The position numbers and the translations under genes were made by a program. A model generated the notes under the pieces. The model ran no database searches and had not been told where the DNA came from. It saw nothing but the letters and a program-made list of their open reading frames with translations. 64,000 nucleotides of DNA from Vibrio agarilyticus (GTDB lineage Bacteria > Pseudomonadota > Gammaproteobacteria > Enterobacterales > Vibrionaceae): positions 1 through 64,000 of the forward strand of contig NZ_JABAIK010000019.1 in assembly GCF_012641465.1 (NCBI RefSeq), given 5' to 3'. Positions 47,545 to 56,972 of the stretch are shown here, one piece after another (positions within the stretch are counted from its first letter, which is position 1; each line of letters begins with the position of its first letter).

Positions 47545-48483
47545 TTAATTCTTTTCTGGATAGATATAATCAAGCCAGCCCCACTTATCTTCAGTGGTGC
47601 CGTTAAATAGGCCAAAATAAGCCGTTTGCAGAGCTTTGGTGATAGGGCCGCATCTGCCAGCGCCAATGTCGATTTGATCGATTGAGCGCACAGGAACCAC
47701 TTCGGCAGCGGTGCCCGTCATAAACACTTCATCGGCAAGATAGAGAGCTTCGCGAGCAATATTGGCTTCACGAACCTCATAGCCCAGCTCGCGTGCCAGC
47801 GTCATGATAGAGTCACGAGTGATCCCGGGTAAAATTGCGCTGGTGGCTGGTGGTGTGGTAATCACGCCATTTTTAATTACAAAAATGTTCTCGCCGGCAC
47901 CTTCTGAAAGATAACCATCAACACTCAATGCAATGCCTTCCGCGTAACCGTGACGACGCGCTTCACCGCCCACCAAGAGAGACGACAAATAATTGCCTCC
48001 CGCTTTGGCTGCTGTTGGGATGGTGTTTGGCGCAGCGCGATGCCAGCTGGAAATCATGGCATCAACCCCATTATCTAAGGCTTCTTCACCTAAATAAGAG
48101 CCCCAAGGGAACGCGGCGATGATCAGATCCATTTGAGTGTCAGCGGGTGGGCAGACGCCAAGGCCAACGTTACCAACAAACGCCAATGGGCGAATGTAGG
48201 CGTTATCTAGTTGATTGACGCGCAAGGTTTCGCGTGTGGCTTCCATGATCTCTTCAATCGTGTAAGGAATTGGAAAGCGATAGATTTTGGCTGAGTCTTT
48301 AAGACGTTGCGCATGCTCACGGTGACGAAAAACAATGGGGCCTTTTGGCGTGTTGTAGCATCGCACACCTTCAAAAACCGAGGTGCCATAGTGCATGGCA
48401 TGGCTTAATACGTGCACATTAGCATTGGCCCACGGCACCATTTCACCGTTAAACCAAATTACGTCTGCTGTTTTTGCTGTCAT
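47545..48483 (-). CDS. ilvE: Branched-chain amino acid aminotransferase
   Basis: Class IV PLP transaminase of 312 residues (E. coli 309) for the final step of Ile, Val and Leu synthesis. HYGTSVFEGVRCY, the PLP-lysine region AAKAGGNYLSSLL, and SEGAGENIF are present. Start 48483 has AAGGA upstream; an 18-codon longer frame running into ilvM is rejected. Confidence 0.96.
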   Translation of the reverse strand: MTAKTADVIWFNGEMVPWANANVHVLSHAMHYGTSVFEGVRCYNTPKGPIVFRHREHAQRLKDSAKIYRFPIPYTIEEIMEATRETLRVNQLDNAYIRPLAFVGNVGLGVCPPADTQMDLIIAAFPWGSYLGEEALDNGVDAMISSWHRAAPNTIPTAAKAGGNYLSSLLVGGEARRHGYAEGIALSVDGYLSEGAGENIFVIKNGVITTPPATSAILPGITRDSIMTLARELGYEVREANIAREALYLADEVFMTGTAAEVVPVRSIDQIDIGAGRCGPITKALQTAYFGLFNGTTEDKWGWLDYIYPEKN

Positions 48484-48493
48484 AGTGCCATCC

Positions 48494-48778
48494 TTATGCG
48501 CTGACATGTTGTTGAAGGTTGTGATTAGGCAGTTCATCGTTGCGAATTTTTATCACATCGACACTGCGTATATCCCACAGCTTTTCAATTTGATTGGTAA
48601 TAAAAGAGATGGGGCGGTCACTATCGACAATAATTTCGACGCTGGCGATTTTGCTTTCGTGGTTTTGTGTTGCCGCAACTTGTTTTATGGTAAAGCCACG
48701 GTGACGCACCACACGCAGTACACGCTCTAATAACACCGGCTTATCGTCGGCTTTTATGTCCAGTAAATAACGTTCCAT
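48494..48778 (-). CDS. ilvM: Acetolactate synthase II small subunit
   Basis: ACT-domain regulatory subunit of 94 residues (E. coli 87). It begins MERYLLDIKADDKPVLLERVL and keeps the VVRHRGFTI motif. Start 48778 has AAGGAGAAGGAC upstream. It lies 10 nt after ilvG and 10 nt before ilvE. Confidence 0.95.
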   Translation of the reverse strand: MERYLLDIKADDKPVLLERVLRVVRHRGFTIKQVAATQNHESKIASVEIIVDSDRPISFITNQIEKLWDIRSVDVIKIRNDELPNHNLQQHVSA

Positions 48779-48788
48779 GTCCTTCTCC

Positions 48789-50435
48789 TTAAGTGTTTTC
48801 CAGCATATCACTATTTGATGCGCCGGGTGGTACGAGTGGCCAGACATTCTCTTCTTCATCGATAAGGACATGAAGCAGGTAAGCGGTTTTGCTTGCTAGC
48901 ATTTCATCTATTGCCGGTTGCACTTCTGATTTTTTAGTGATGGTGCGACCAGGAATATCAAAGGCGCGCGCCAGCATGACAAAGTCTGGGTTGTCGTCCA
49001 AAATGGTTTCGCTGTGGCGGCCATCAAAAAACAGTGATTGCCATTGGCGTACCATGCCTAGACGTTGATTATTCAGCAGTACGATCTTCACTGGAATTTG
49101 GCGTCGTTTTAACGTACCAAGCTCTTGAATATTCATCATGATGGAACCGTCACCCGTGATCAAAATCGATTGATCGTTTGGTCTGGCTACGGCTGCGCCC
49201 ATCGCGGCAGGAAGGCCAAAACCCATGGTGCCAAGACCCGCTGAGGTGATGAAGTTTTGCGGCTCACGTGGCTGTATGTGCTGCGCCGCCCACATTTGAT
49301 GTTGTCCGACATCGGTGGAAACCATACTTGAGTCTGGCATGCTGTCGGAGAGCTGCTTGAGCAGCAGCGGTGCATAAATCGGCTCACCAGGGTGATCGTA
49401 ACGCCACTTAAACCCACTGCGCAGTGCCTCGCAATGTTGTAGCCATGGCGTGATCTCTTGACTCAATTCCAATTGTGGAAGCGCATCGCAAATTTTTGCG
49501 CGCAGTGGTGCGTTGGCGTGGCGCAGTTTATCAATCTCGGCTGCATCTATATCCAGATGAATGACTTTCGCGTTAGGGGCAAAGGTGTCGAGCTTTCCGG
49601 TCACGCGGTCATCAAATCGTGCGCCGACCACCAACAGCAGATCGCACTCTTGTACCACTAGGTTGGCCGCTTTTGTGCCATGCATTCCAAGCATGCCCAA
49701 GTAGTAGGGGTGATGGCGTTCAATGGTGCCCAAGCCTTTCAGTGTGCTGACCGCAGGCATGGGATTTAAGCGTAAAAATTCGCGCACAGTTTCGGTGGCA
49801 TTGGCGATTTGTACGCCACCTCCCACATACAGAACGGGACGCGTAGCGGCGCTTAATAAACTCTGAGCGTGTTCGATAGCATCTGATGAAATATTGGGCA
49901 ATTGGGGCGCACAAAAGGGGGGCAATAACTCAGTCGGGGCTTGCGCAAGCTGAACGTCTTTTGCGATATCAACAATCACAGGGCCAGGACGGCCTGTTTG
50001 AGCCACTTCAAATGCTTCCGCCAGCGTTGGCGCCAAGTCATCAATGTCGGTGACCAAATAGCTGTGTTTAGTGCACGCGAGTGACATGCCAATCACGTCC
50101 ATCTCTTGAAAAGCATCGGTACCGATATGGCTGCTGGCGACTTGGCCGGTGATGGCGACAAGCGGAACAGAGTCGAGCATTGCGTCTGCCAGTCCAGTGA
50201 CTAAATTGGTTGCGCCTGGGCCTGATGTCGCCATGCAAACAGCAACACGTTGTGTTGCTCGAGCCATACCGATGGCAGCCATGGCGGCACCTTGTTCATG
50301 ACGACATAAAATGTGTTCGACGCCACCGTCGTACAAGGCGTCATAAATCGGCATAATCGCCCCGCCGGGATACCCAAATACGGTGGCAATTCCTTGCTGG
50401 CGAAGCGCAGCAACAACCAGTTCCGCTCCTGTCAT
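48789..50435 (-). CDS. ilvG: Acetolactate synthase II large subunit
   Basis: ThDP- and FAD-dependent enzyme of 548 residues, intact (E. coli K-12 carries a frameshift here). The N terminus has [15 protein letters not shown] and the catalytic Glu in [10 protein letters not shown]. The ThDP/Mg motif [14 protein letters not shown] is near 430. GGAGAGGGATA precedes the ATG. It is the first structural gene of the attenuated ilv operon. Confidence 0.97.
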   Translation of the reverse strand: MTGAELVVAALRQQGIATVFGYPGGAIMPIYDALYDGGVEHILCRHEQGAAMAAIGMARATQRVAVCMATSGPGATNLVTGLADAMLDSVPLVAITGQVASSHIGTDAFQEMDVIGMSLACTKHSYLVTDIDDLAPTLAEAFEVAQTGRPGPVIVDIAKDVQLAQAPTELLPPFCAPQLPNISSDAIEHAQSLLSAATRPVLYVGGGVQIANATETVREFLRLNPMPAVSTLKGLGTIERHHPYYLGMLGMHGTKAANLVVQECDLLLVVGARFDDRVTGKLDTFAPNAKVIHLDIDAAEIDKLRHANAPLRAKICDALPQLELSQEITPWLQHCEALRSGFKWRYDHPGEPIYAPLLLKQLSDSMPDSSMVSTDVGQHQMWAAQHIQPREPQNFITSAGLGTMGFGLPAAMGAAVARPNDQSILITGDGSIMMNIQELGTLKRRQIPVKIVLLNNQRLGMVRQWQSLFFDGRHSETILDDNPDFVMLARAFDIPGRTITKKSEVQPAIDEMLASKTAYLLHVLIDEEENVWPLVPPGASNSDMLENT

Positions 50436-50603
50436 TATCCCTCTCCTTGCTGGCGCGTTGTCAGCGTACTAATTTGAGTTTCAATGCACATCATGTGCTC
50501 CATCTATTCCGTGTGAGTCCTATCACCGCCCCTTTGTGGTGATTGGGTGACTTGGTTGTGTCAATTCACATCACGTTAATGTGATGGAAAAATCCACAAG
50601 TGT

Positions 50604-50641
50604 AAAAAAACCCCCGGACTTTTCAGTGCGGGGGTTTTTTT
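50604..50641 (-). terminator. ilv operon attenuator terminator
   Basis: AAAAAAACCCCCG and CGGGGGTTTTTTT form the stem, ending in seven T on either strand. It lies 11 nt after the ilvL stop and about 170 nt before ilvG, the right place for attenuation. Confidence 0.92.
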
Positions 50642-50651
50642 GATGTTGTGG

Positions 50652-50741
50652 TTAAACGTTACCCACAGCCCCCCGCTCGGTGCCAATAATGACCACGAGA
50701 ATCAGAGCGACGAGCTGAGCTGCAGGAGTAAATACGTTCAT
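50652..50741 (-). CDS. ilvL: ilvGMEDA leader peptide IlvL
   Basis: A 29-residue leader peptide beginning MNVFTPAAQLVALILVVII, with a run of Leu, Val and Ile codons that lets ribosome stalling sense shortage of charged branched-chain tRNAs. The stop is 11 nt before the terminator stem. The Shine-Dalgarno is weak. The peptide differs from E. coli IlvL but keeps the Leu/Val/Ile cluster. Confidence 0.88.
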   Translation of the reverse strand: MNVFTPAAQLVALILVVIIGTERGAVGNV

Positions 50742-51020
50742 AAGTTCTGTCGTTAAAATATCGTTTTAGTTGTTGGACAAAATCGTTTGCGTCGTTAGTG
50801 GTAACATACATATTGACTGCCTGACAAGCAAAAAATATCACAAACTTGGTAATTTAAGGGGGTGTTAATCACATTATCTGTTATCAAAGATAACGTTATC
50901 AGTATTAAATTTTGTTAGATTTTTATTCTACCGAGCCATTGGCGATGGTTTTGCGTATTGTTAGCGGATCGCTTTTTGTTCAAATAATCGAACCCGATGG
51001 CTCGCAGGCGAGGTTTTTCT
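50742..51020. other. ilv promoter region and intergenic sequence
   Basis: AT-rich; it should hold the ilvL promoter on the minus strand, but several weak hexamer pairs compete. CAGATAATGTGATTAACACC-type sequence (complement near 50860-50880) resembles a regulator half-site. TTATCAAAGATAACGTTATC (50880-50899) is a nearby dyad. Confidence 0.4.
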
Positions 51021-51059
51021 CGTTTTCCGCCTGCCTGCACTTTCAAGTTGTTTGAGTAT
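51021..51059 (-). repeat. Truncated ERIC-like repeat
   Basis: CGTTTTCCGCCTGCCTGCAC and TTCAAGTTGTTTGAGTAT match the right half of copies A and D. The left half is missing or unrecognisable. Confidence 0.6.
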
Positions 51060-51307
51060 GTGTCGAATTTGCCAGTTTATGATAAGCAAAAAACCACACA
51101 CATATTGACCTTTTTCACTCAGTCATTTTGGGGTAACAAAGCGCGCTGCAAAGTGAGTGTGAATAGCGTGATTCCATGATGCCTAGATCATAGTTATCGT
51201 CTTGGCTGGGTGTCCTTCATGTTCTGCGGTATATCGTTAATGCTTTGTCTTGTTCTCGCGCTTTAGCCTGGTGTTCACTGGATTGCGAGCGATAACCGAG
51301 GAGTATC

Positions 51308-52849
51308 ATGTCTCTTGCGATAGTTCGCAGCCGAGCCTGCGTTGGTGTAGAAGCGCCGTTGGTGAGTGTTGAAGTACACATCAGTAATGGCCTGCCCGGA
51401 TTTTCTTTGGTTGGCCTGCCAGAAACAACAGTAAAAGAAGCCAAAGATCGCGTGCGTAGCGCGCTGATCAACAGCCGCTTTGAGTTTCCAGCGAAAAGGA
51501 TCACAGTCAATTTAGCGCCTGCCGACTTGCCCAAAGAAGGGGGGCGGTTTGATTTACCAATTGCCTTAGGGATCTTGGCGGCTTCAGAGCAAATACCTTT
51601 AGCGGCGTTGAGTTCGTGTGAGTTTATTGGTGAGTTGGCGCTTTCTGGTGCGTTGCGTTATGTCAAAGGTGCGCTACCTGCCGCCATTGCCGCCAATCGT
51701 GCTCAGCGCCGATTGATATTACCCCACGCTAACGGCGCACAAGCGGCGCTTGTGGGTAAAGAAAATCACAGTTCTGCCGCAAATTTATTAGACGTTTGCG
51801 CCGATCTCGCAGGGCAGAAGCGACTTGGATTATTTGATCGAGCGCCACAAGCCACACAAGATGAAAACGAACGAGATCTGCAAGATATCATTGGTCAGCA
51901 GCAAGGTAAGCGTGCGCTAGAAATTGCGGCGGCAGGATCGCATAACTTACTTTTTCTCGGCCCTCCCGGAACAGGAAAAACCATGTTGGCGTCGCGGCTA
52001 CGTGACTTATTGCCCCCTATGAGTGATGAAGAGGCATTGCAAACGGCATCAGTGGCTTCATTGACTCAAAATGATATTCATCGTGACAATTGGCGTCTGC
52101 GGCCTTTTCGCGCGCCACACCATTCAAGTTCAATGGCGGCATTGGTCGGTGGTGGGTCTGTCCCTCGACCTGGTGAGATCTCTTTAGCGCACAATGGGTT
52201 GTTATTTTTAGATGAAATGCCCGAATTTGATCGTAAGGTGCTCGATTCTCTACGCGAGCCTCTAGAATCGGGAGAAATTATCATTTCTCGCGCTCAAGGT
52301 AAGGTGCGATTTCCAGCGCGATTTCAGTTGGTCGGAGCATTAAATCCAAGCCCGACCGGATATTATGAACGGGAAAGCGCGCAACGTGCTTCGCCGCAGA
52401 CGACGTTACGTTATCTGAGTCGATTATCGGGCCCATTACTCGATCGCTTTGATATGTCACTTGAGATCCCAGCGCTACCGCCAGGAACGCTAGCCCAAGG
52501 CGGAGAGCGTGGAGAGTCAACCGTGGATGTTAAGGCTCGTGTGTTAGCTGCGCGAGAACGCATGTTGGCACGCAGTGGCAAAATCAACGCTTGGCTTGGC
52601 AGTCGTGATATTGAGCGCTTTTGCCCGCTTCACGCACGTGACGCCCAGTTTTTAGAGGCCGCACTGCACCAATTAGGGCTGTCTATTCGCGCTTACCACC
52701 GCATTATTAAAGTGGCTCGGACTCTAGCAGATTTGCAAGATGCGCCACGGATTGAACGGGCGCATTTAGCGGAAGCCTTGGGATATCGCGCGATGGATCG
52801 GCTGCTGCGTCAGTTATCGCAACAGGCGGTGTATACCCGTCCTACTTGA
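51308..52849 (+). CDS. comM: ComM, hexameric helicase for natural transformation
   Basis: AAA+ Mg-chelatase-like protein of 513 residues (E. coli YifB 506) that drives branch migration during integration of transforming DNA in Vibrio. Walker A GPPGTGKTML is near 218, Walker B LLFLDEMPEF near 297. The N-terminal lon-like domain (GLPGFSLVGLPETTVKEA) and C-terminal Mg-chelatase helical domain are intact. GAGGAG precedes the ATG. The last few codons and the stop lie inside repeat copy D, so the C-terminal YTRPT is repeat-encoded. Confidence 0.95.
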   Translation: MSLAIVRSRACVGVEAPLVSVEVHISNGLPGFSLVGLPETTVKEAKDRVRSALINSRFEFPAKRITVNLAPADLPKEGGRFDLPIALGILAASEQIPLAALSSCEFIGELALSGALRYVKGALPAAIAANRAQRRLILPHANGAQAALVGKENHSSAANLLDVCADLAGQKRLGLFDRAPQATQDENERDLQDIIGQQQGKRALEIAAAGSHNLLFLGPPGTGKTMLASRLRDLLPPMSDEEALQTASVASLTQNDIHRDNWRLRPFRAPHHSSSMAALVGGGSVPRPGEISLAHNGLLFLDEMPEFDRKVLDSLREPLESGEIIISRAQGKVRFPARFQLVGALNPSPTGYYERESAQRASPQTTLRYLSRLSGPLLDRFDMSLEIPALPPGTLAQGGERGESTVDVKARVLAARERMLARSGKINAWLGSRDIERFCPLHARDAQFLEAALHQLGLSIRAYHRIIKVARTLADLQDAPRIERAHLAEALGYRAMDRLLRQLSQQAVYTRPT

Positions 52850-52969
52850 AGTTGCAGCAGTGTTGGCTGGCTCTCACAAACCTCATCGCATAGTTTATCT
52901 ATGTTCACGAAGTGCTCAGAGGCTTTGTTCGTTTGCCGCCTACCTGCATCGCCAAGTAGTTTGGGTATA
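52832..52969 (-). repeat. ERIC-like intergenic repeat, copy D
   Basis: It starts TATACCCGTCCTACTTGAAG and ends AGTAGTTTGGGTATA, 138 bp, with GTGCTCAGAGGCTTTGTTCG inside. Its left end overlaps the last 18 nt of comM, including the stop codon. Confidence 0.92.
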
Positions 52970-52975
52970 GAGTGC

Positions 52976-53962
52976 TTAGAACTTATAATTTAGACCCGCA
53001 GAAATCATGCCTTGGCGAACATCATAAAATCGAATATTGGCGTCATTATGCTCATACCCCGCGAGCCCAACCGCGGACCAATTTTGCCAGCCAAAGGGCT
53101 GTTCGTATTCATAGACCGCAAAAAGGCTGACCACGTTATTGTGTCGCTTTTTACTAAAAATTGGATTGGTGGCGCGATAGTCTTGCTTAGCGTAATCCAG
53201 TGTGAGGCCTAATTTTTGACGTTGCCACATTTGAAATCCACTGACAGACAATCGATATTCATCAAAGCTGGCCGCATCGCCATCGGCATTGTGGCGCAAA
53301 TAGCGCAATGATGGCGCAATAAACAGGCCGCGACTTACAGGAAATCGTGTTGAGGCTTTAATCGTATAAGTATCGGCATCGCGTGCCAGCGCGGTGCCAG
53401 CTAAATCATCATGATCAATATCATTTCGAGCATAGGCCATATCCAGACCTAAAAAACCAAATAAGCGGTTGAGTTGAAATCGGTAAGCGATGCCATGTTC
53501 ATCGGTTTTACTGCGCGAAACCCCCTCTTTATAAGGGTCACGCCATACTTCTCCGGATAAAACCGTGGGTAAGATGGAGATGTCACTGACAACGCCATTG
53601 CTAAAGGTGTAGCGATAACCCAGTTGCAAAGCAAGGTTACCGACCGCAACGTCTTCACGAGCAGTCCCCAGGTAGACCTGTTGGTGTCGTTGGCGACCAA
53701 AGGTGTAACGCACGTTACCAAGTGGTGCGACAAACACTTTCTGTTTTGAGGGCGCCGCTTGATCTAACGATTCGATGCGTGAATCACTGCTGGTACTGAG
53801 ATTGTTTTTGGTATCAAACACAAACGCGTTAATCGCGATATCGCCAGACACACCTGCGCGTTGAGTCGGGCCTTGAGAGACCGAAGCGGTTGGGACCTTA
53901 GCCTGTGTGACCGAAGCGAGGCATAAGGTGAGGGCAGAGATAGTTACAGACCATTTTTTCAT
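52976..53962 (-). CDS. Outer-membrane beta-barrel protein, DUF2860-like
   Basis: A 328-residue exported protein. Residues 1-21 form a signal peptide (SALTLCLASVTQA, cleavage near A21). The rest is rich in alternating beta-strand segments and ends in an aromatic residue (SAGLNYKF), the outer-membrane barrel signature. QQVYLGTAREDVAVGNLALQLGYRY resembles the DUF2860 family of vibrios. Function is unknown. The ATG at 53962 fits AAGGAAG better than the one three codons upstream. A single gene between copy D and yihG. Confidence 0.7.
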   Translation of the reverse strand: MKKWSVTISALTLCLASVTQAKVPTASVSQGPTQRAGVSGDIAINAFVFDTKNNLSTSSDSRIESLDQAAPSKQKVFVAPLGNVRYTFGRQRHQQVYLGTAREDVAVGNLALQLGYRYTFSNGVVSDISILPTVLSGEVWRDPYKEGVSRSKTDEHGIAYRFQLNRLFGFLGLDMAYARNDIDHDDLAGTALARDADTYTIKASTRFPVSRGLFIAPSLRYLRHNADGDAASFDEYRLSVSGFQMWQRQKLGLTLDYAKQDYRATNPIFSKKRHNNVVSLFAVYEYEQPFGWQNWSAVGLAGYEHNDANIRFYDVRQGMISAGLNYKF

Positions 53963-54066
53963 AAAATACATCTTCCTTGACTGTTTAAAAACAAATCAGA
54001 CCATTGGGATTATTATTTAAAATTGAATGTGAAACCGTATAATTATACGCTGTTTTTTTACTCACG

Positions 54067-55014
54067 GTGAGCATTGCCCTCAATATGTTGGCATATTTTA
54101 TACTAATCGTTAATGTGATGTTGGCTGTCGTTAACGCAGTTTTTTGTTCTACGCTGGTGTGCGCAGCGGCATTGATTAAACTGCTTATGCCAACTCGACG
54201 GCTCAAATTGAAGGCGACGAAGTTTGCCAATCGCGGCATGTGGCTATGGGCAACAGGAAACGCGAAAATTCTCTCTTTTACCAACCGAGCGCAGTGGCAG
54301 ATACAGGGCGCTGAAAACCTTAATGCTCAAGGTTGGCATTTGCTCATTTCAAACCATTTAAGTTGGACCGACATCGTGGTGCTGCTTTGTGTGTTTAAAG
54401 ATGCGATTCCCATTCCCAAATTTTTTCTTAAACAGCAACTGCTGTATGTGCCTTTTATTGGAATGGCTTGTTGGGCATTGGATATGCCGTTTATGCGGCG
54501 TTATTCACGCGAATATTTGCTGCGCCATCCTGATAAACGCGGCCAAGATCTTGCAACCACACGTCGCTCTTGTGAAAAATTTCGTGATACGCCAACAACG
54601 ATCGTTAACTTTGTTGAAGGGACGCGATTCACTGATGACAAGCAGCGGCGGTCACGGGGTGATTTTACGCACGTGTTGGCGCCAAAATCGGGCGGCATTG
54701 CGTATACGCTTGCGGCTATGGGGGACCAATTTGATTCGATATTGAATGTGACGATTGCGTATCCCGATAACCGCGCGCGCCCATTTTATGATTTGTTACG
54801 AGGCAAAATGGCGCGAATTGTGGTGCAAGTGGAAGTGTTACCGGTTAATGAGTCGGTACGTGGCGATTATTTTCATGACAAGCGGTTTAAGCGTCAGTTT
54901 CAATTGTGGTTGGCCGAGGTATGGCAGCGAAAAGATCGTCAGCTGACTCAGATTTATGCGCCATCAACCTTAGCCAATCGCGATACTGATCCTCATGATT
55001 CACAAGCGGCGTAA
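54067..55014 (+). CDS. yihG: Lysophospholipid acyltransferase YihG
   Basis: PlsC-type membrane acyltransferase of about 315 residues (E. coli 310), acylating lysophosphatidic acid. An N-terminal membrane anchor (MLAYFILIVNVMLAVVNAVF) is followed by the acyl-acceptor motif NHLSWTD, then FVEGTRF and the ALDMPFMRRYSREYLLRHP stretch shared with YihG. The start is uncertain: GTG at 54067 or ATG at 54085; neither has a clear ribosome site. In E. coli yihG also neighbours dsbA-srkA. Confidence 0.9.
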   Translation: MSIALNMLAYFILIVNVMLAVVNAVFCSTLVCAAALIKLLMPTRRLKLKATKFANRGMWLWATGNAKILSFTNRAQWQIQGAENLNAQGWHLLISNHLSWTDIVVLLCVFKDAIPIPKFFLKQQLLYVPFIGMACWALDMPFMRRYSREYLLRHPDKRGQDLATTRRSCEKFRDTPTTIVNFVEGTRFTDDKQRRSRGDFTHVLAPKSGGIAYTLAAMGDQFDSILNVTIAYPDNRARPFYDLLRGKMARIVVQVEVLPVNESVRGDYFHDKRFKRQFQLWLAEVWQRKDRQLTQIYAPSTLANRDTDPHDSQAA

Positions 55015-55060
55015 TGGGGTATATATCCCCCTTCTATGCAAAATAGCGAGATGATTTGAA

Positions 55061-55187
55061 TATACCCAAACAACTTGGAGTTGCAGGTAGGCGGCAAACG
55101 AACAAAGCCTCTGAGCATAGATTGACTATGTGATGAGGTTTGTGAGAGCCAGCCAACAACGCTGCAATTTCAAGTGGAAAGGGTATA
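55061..55187 (+). repeat. ERIC-like intergenic repeat, copy E
   Basis: The cleanest copy: 127 bp from TATACCCAAACAACTTGGAG to TTCAAGTGGAAAGGGTATA, containing GGTAGGCGGCAAACGAACAA and GAGAGCCAGCCAACAACGCT. Outer ends and the GGCGGCAAACGA block match those of enterobacterial ERIC elements; the centre differs. Confidence 0.92.
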
Positions 55188-55191
55188 CAGT

Positions 55192-55217
55192 AAAGCCGCA
55201 ATGAATGCGGCTTTTTT
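55192..55217. terminator. Bidirectional terminator between yihG and dsbA
   Basis: AAAGCCGCA and TGCGGCTTTTTT pair around ATGAA, with a T run on the plus strand. The two genes converge here. Confidence 0.85.
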
Positions 55218-55244
55218 ATTGGAATATCTCTTGTCTAAGCAAAC

Positions 55245-55850
55245 TTATTTTTTAAGTAGATAGTTCACCAAGGCAAAATACTCTTCTGCAGAGCTAATAC
55301 TATTGGCTTGCACCAAATACTTGTTGTTAACCACAACCGAAGGCACCCCAGTTAGACCTGCGTCAGTAAATTGCTTATCAAAACGACGAGCCATTGAGTC
55401 AACCGCAAATCCGTTGTACGCCGCGTCGTATTTTTTGGCATCAATGCCTTCATCAATAAACAGCTGGCGTAATTCGGCTTCATTACGTGGCGGCTTGTTC
55501 ATATCTTGCACGCGCTTAAACAGCACCGGTGTCATTTTGTCTTCTACTTTGAGTACGACCATGGTGGCATAGGCTTTGCCAAAAGCCAGTCCCATGTTTC
55601 CGCCCATAAATGAAACGTGATTTTTGGTCAGTTTGGTTCCCTCAGGTACTTCCTGTTTTAGCAGGTCGAAAATCGGCGTAAAGCTATAGCAGGCCGGACA
55701 GTAAAATGAGAAAAATTTGGTGACTTGGGGTTGTGTCGATGCTTTGGTTGGCAACACCTTGTAATGCTCACCCTCTTCAAACGGCGCGCTGACAGCGTGA
55801 GTGGATAGAGCGATGAAACATAGCGAAAAAAACGCCAACAACTTCTTCAT
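55245..55850 (-). CDS. dsbA: Thiol:disulfide oxidoreductase DsbA with CPAC active site
   Basis: Periplasmic disulfide-forming oxidase of 201 residues, with a signal peptide of about 21 residues. The thioredoxin-fold context is intact: [12 protein letters not shown] (Cys51, Cys54), [10 protein letters not shown] and the cis-proline loop TGVPSVVV. The active-site dipeptide is Pro-Ala, not the Pro-His of E. coli and V. cholerae DsbA; the nucleotides read TGT CCG GCC TGC. GGAGAA precedes the ATG. It follows srkA as in E. coli. Confidence 0.94.
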   Translation of the reverse strand: MKKLLAFFSLCFIALSTHAVSAPFEEGEHYKVLPTKASTQPQVTKFFSFYCPACYSFTPIFDLLKQEVPEGTKLTKNHVSFMGGNMGLAFGKAYATMVVLKVEDKMTPVLFKRVQDMNKPPRNEAELRQLFIDEGIDAKKYDAAYNGFAVDSMARRFDKQFTDAGLTGVPSVVVNNKYLVQANSISSAEEYFALVNYLLKK

Positions 55851-55876
55851 GTTTGTTCTCCAAAAATTAAATTGAG

Positions 55877-56923
55877 TTACCACTGAGGGAGCAAGCTTAA
55901 TGGTGCTTCTTCCAAGTTGGCAATTTGTTCTTTAAATGCAAGGACCTGTCCTTCCCAATATTTGGGTTCATTGAACCACGGAAAGGCAATCGGAAAGGCG
56001 GGATCTTGCCATCGTTTGGCAAGCCACGCCATATAATGAACCATTCTGAGACCACGTAAAGGCTCAATCAGTTTCAATTGATTGGTATCAAAATCATTAA
56101 ACTCTTGATACGCCTCTAACAGTGTGTCGAGTTGTGTTATTTTTTCATGTCGCTCGCCACTGAGCAGCATCCAAATATCTTGCACCGCGAGGCCGTTGCG
56201 CGCGTCATCTAAGTCAACAAACAGCGGGCCATCACGCCACAAAATATTGCCGGGATGGCAATCGCCATGCAAACGAATTGAAGCGCGATCTGCCGGCCAT
56301 TGCGCTTCGATATGCTGAATTAACGCGTCCAAATCATGAAAGAAACTGTGTTCAAGGTAACTTGGGATCATTTGCGTTTCATGCAGTAGCGCTCGTGGCT
56401 GGTAAAGATATTCCTCAAGCCCAATCGTAGGACGAAACGCAAAGGGGTGCTCAGCGCCGACGCGATGAATGCGGCCCAAATACCGGCCTACCTGCTCTAA
56501 TTGGTCAAGATTATCCACTTCAAATTGACGCCCACCCAAACTGGGAAACAGCGCAAAACGGTACCCTTGATAGTGATGCAGAGTCTGGTCATTAATTTTT
56601 AGCGGCGTGGCCATCGGAATGTCGGCGTCGACCAAAGCGTCGCTAAAAGCATGTTCTTCGAGAATCTGTTCATCACTCCACCGCTGGGGACGATAAAATT
56701 TCACCACATAGCGAACGCGCTCTTCATCGCTAAATTGATAAACGCGATTCTCGTAACTGTTGAGAGGCAAAAAGCCCGATTCGGCGCGGATCCCAATACT
56801 ACTTAGAGCAAACCAGATCAGATCGGGTGTCAACGCATTAAAATGAAAGTGACCTTGAGCCTCATTAGGAGATTGAGGGTCGTTCGGTGTTGGCCCGTTT
56901 TGAGGCGAAGTGCTGTGATTCAT
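55877..56923 (-). CDS. srkA: Stress response kinase SrkA (YihE)
   Basis: Ser/Thr kinase of the APH-like fold, 348 residues (E. coli 328), linked to stress survival and Cpx regulation. The catalytic loop [12 protein letters not shown] and the metal-binding DLDDARNG are intact, and FYRPQRW is the family signature. A 20-residue polar N-terminal extension ([14 protein letters not shown]) accounts for the extra length; a later start is possible. dsbA follows 26 nt later. Confidence 0.93.
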   Translation of the reverse strand: MNHSTSPQNGPTPNDPQSPNEAQGHFHFNALTPDLIWFALSSIGIRAESGFLPLNSYENRVYQFSDEERVRYVVKFYRPQRWSDEQILEEHAFSDALVDADIPMATPLKINDQTLHHYQGYRFALFPSLGGRQFEVDNLDQLEQVGRYLGRIHRVGAEHPFAFRPTIGLEEYLYQPRALLHETQMIPSYLEHSFFHDLDALIQHIEAQWPADRASIRLHGDCHPGNILWRDGPLFVDLDDARNGLAVQDIWMLLSGERHEKITQLDTLLEAYQEFNDFDTNQLKLIEPLRGLRMVHYMAWLAKRWQDPAFPIAFPWFNEPKYWEGQVLAFKEQIANLEEAPLSLLPQW

Positions 56924-56972
56924 GATCTGTAGAGACGCATTACTGAGTCGCTTTCCATTACCGTCATCAAAA

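Noticed and set aside
50659-50841. A 60-codon minus-strand frame overlapping ilvL in another phase
   Set aside because: The same DNA encodes an IlvL-type peptide with a Leu/Val/Ile cluster directly before the attenuator; the overlapping frame shows no recognisable family.
50436-51307. A missing gene in the 870-bp gap between ilvG and comM
   Set aside because: The gap is accounted for by the attenuator, ilvL, its promoter region and a truncated repeat; other frames are short and patternless.
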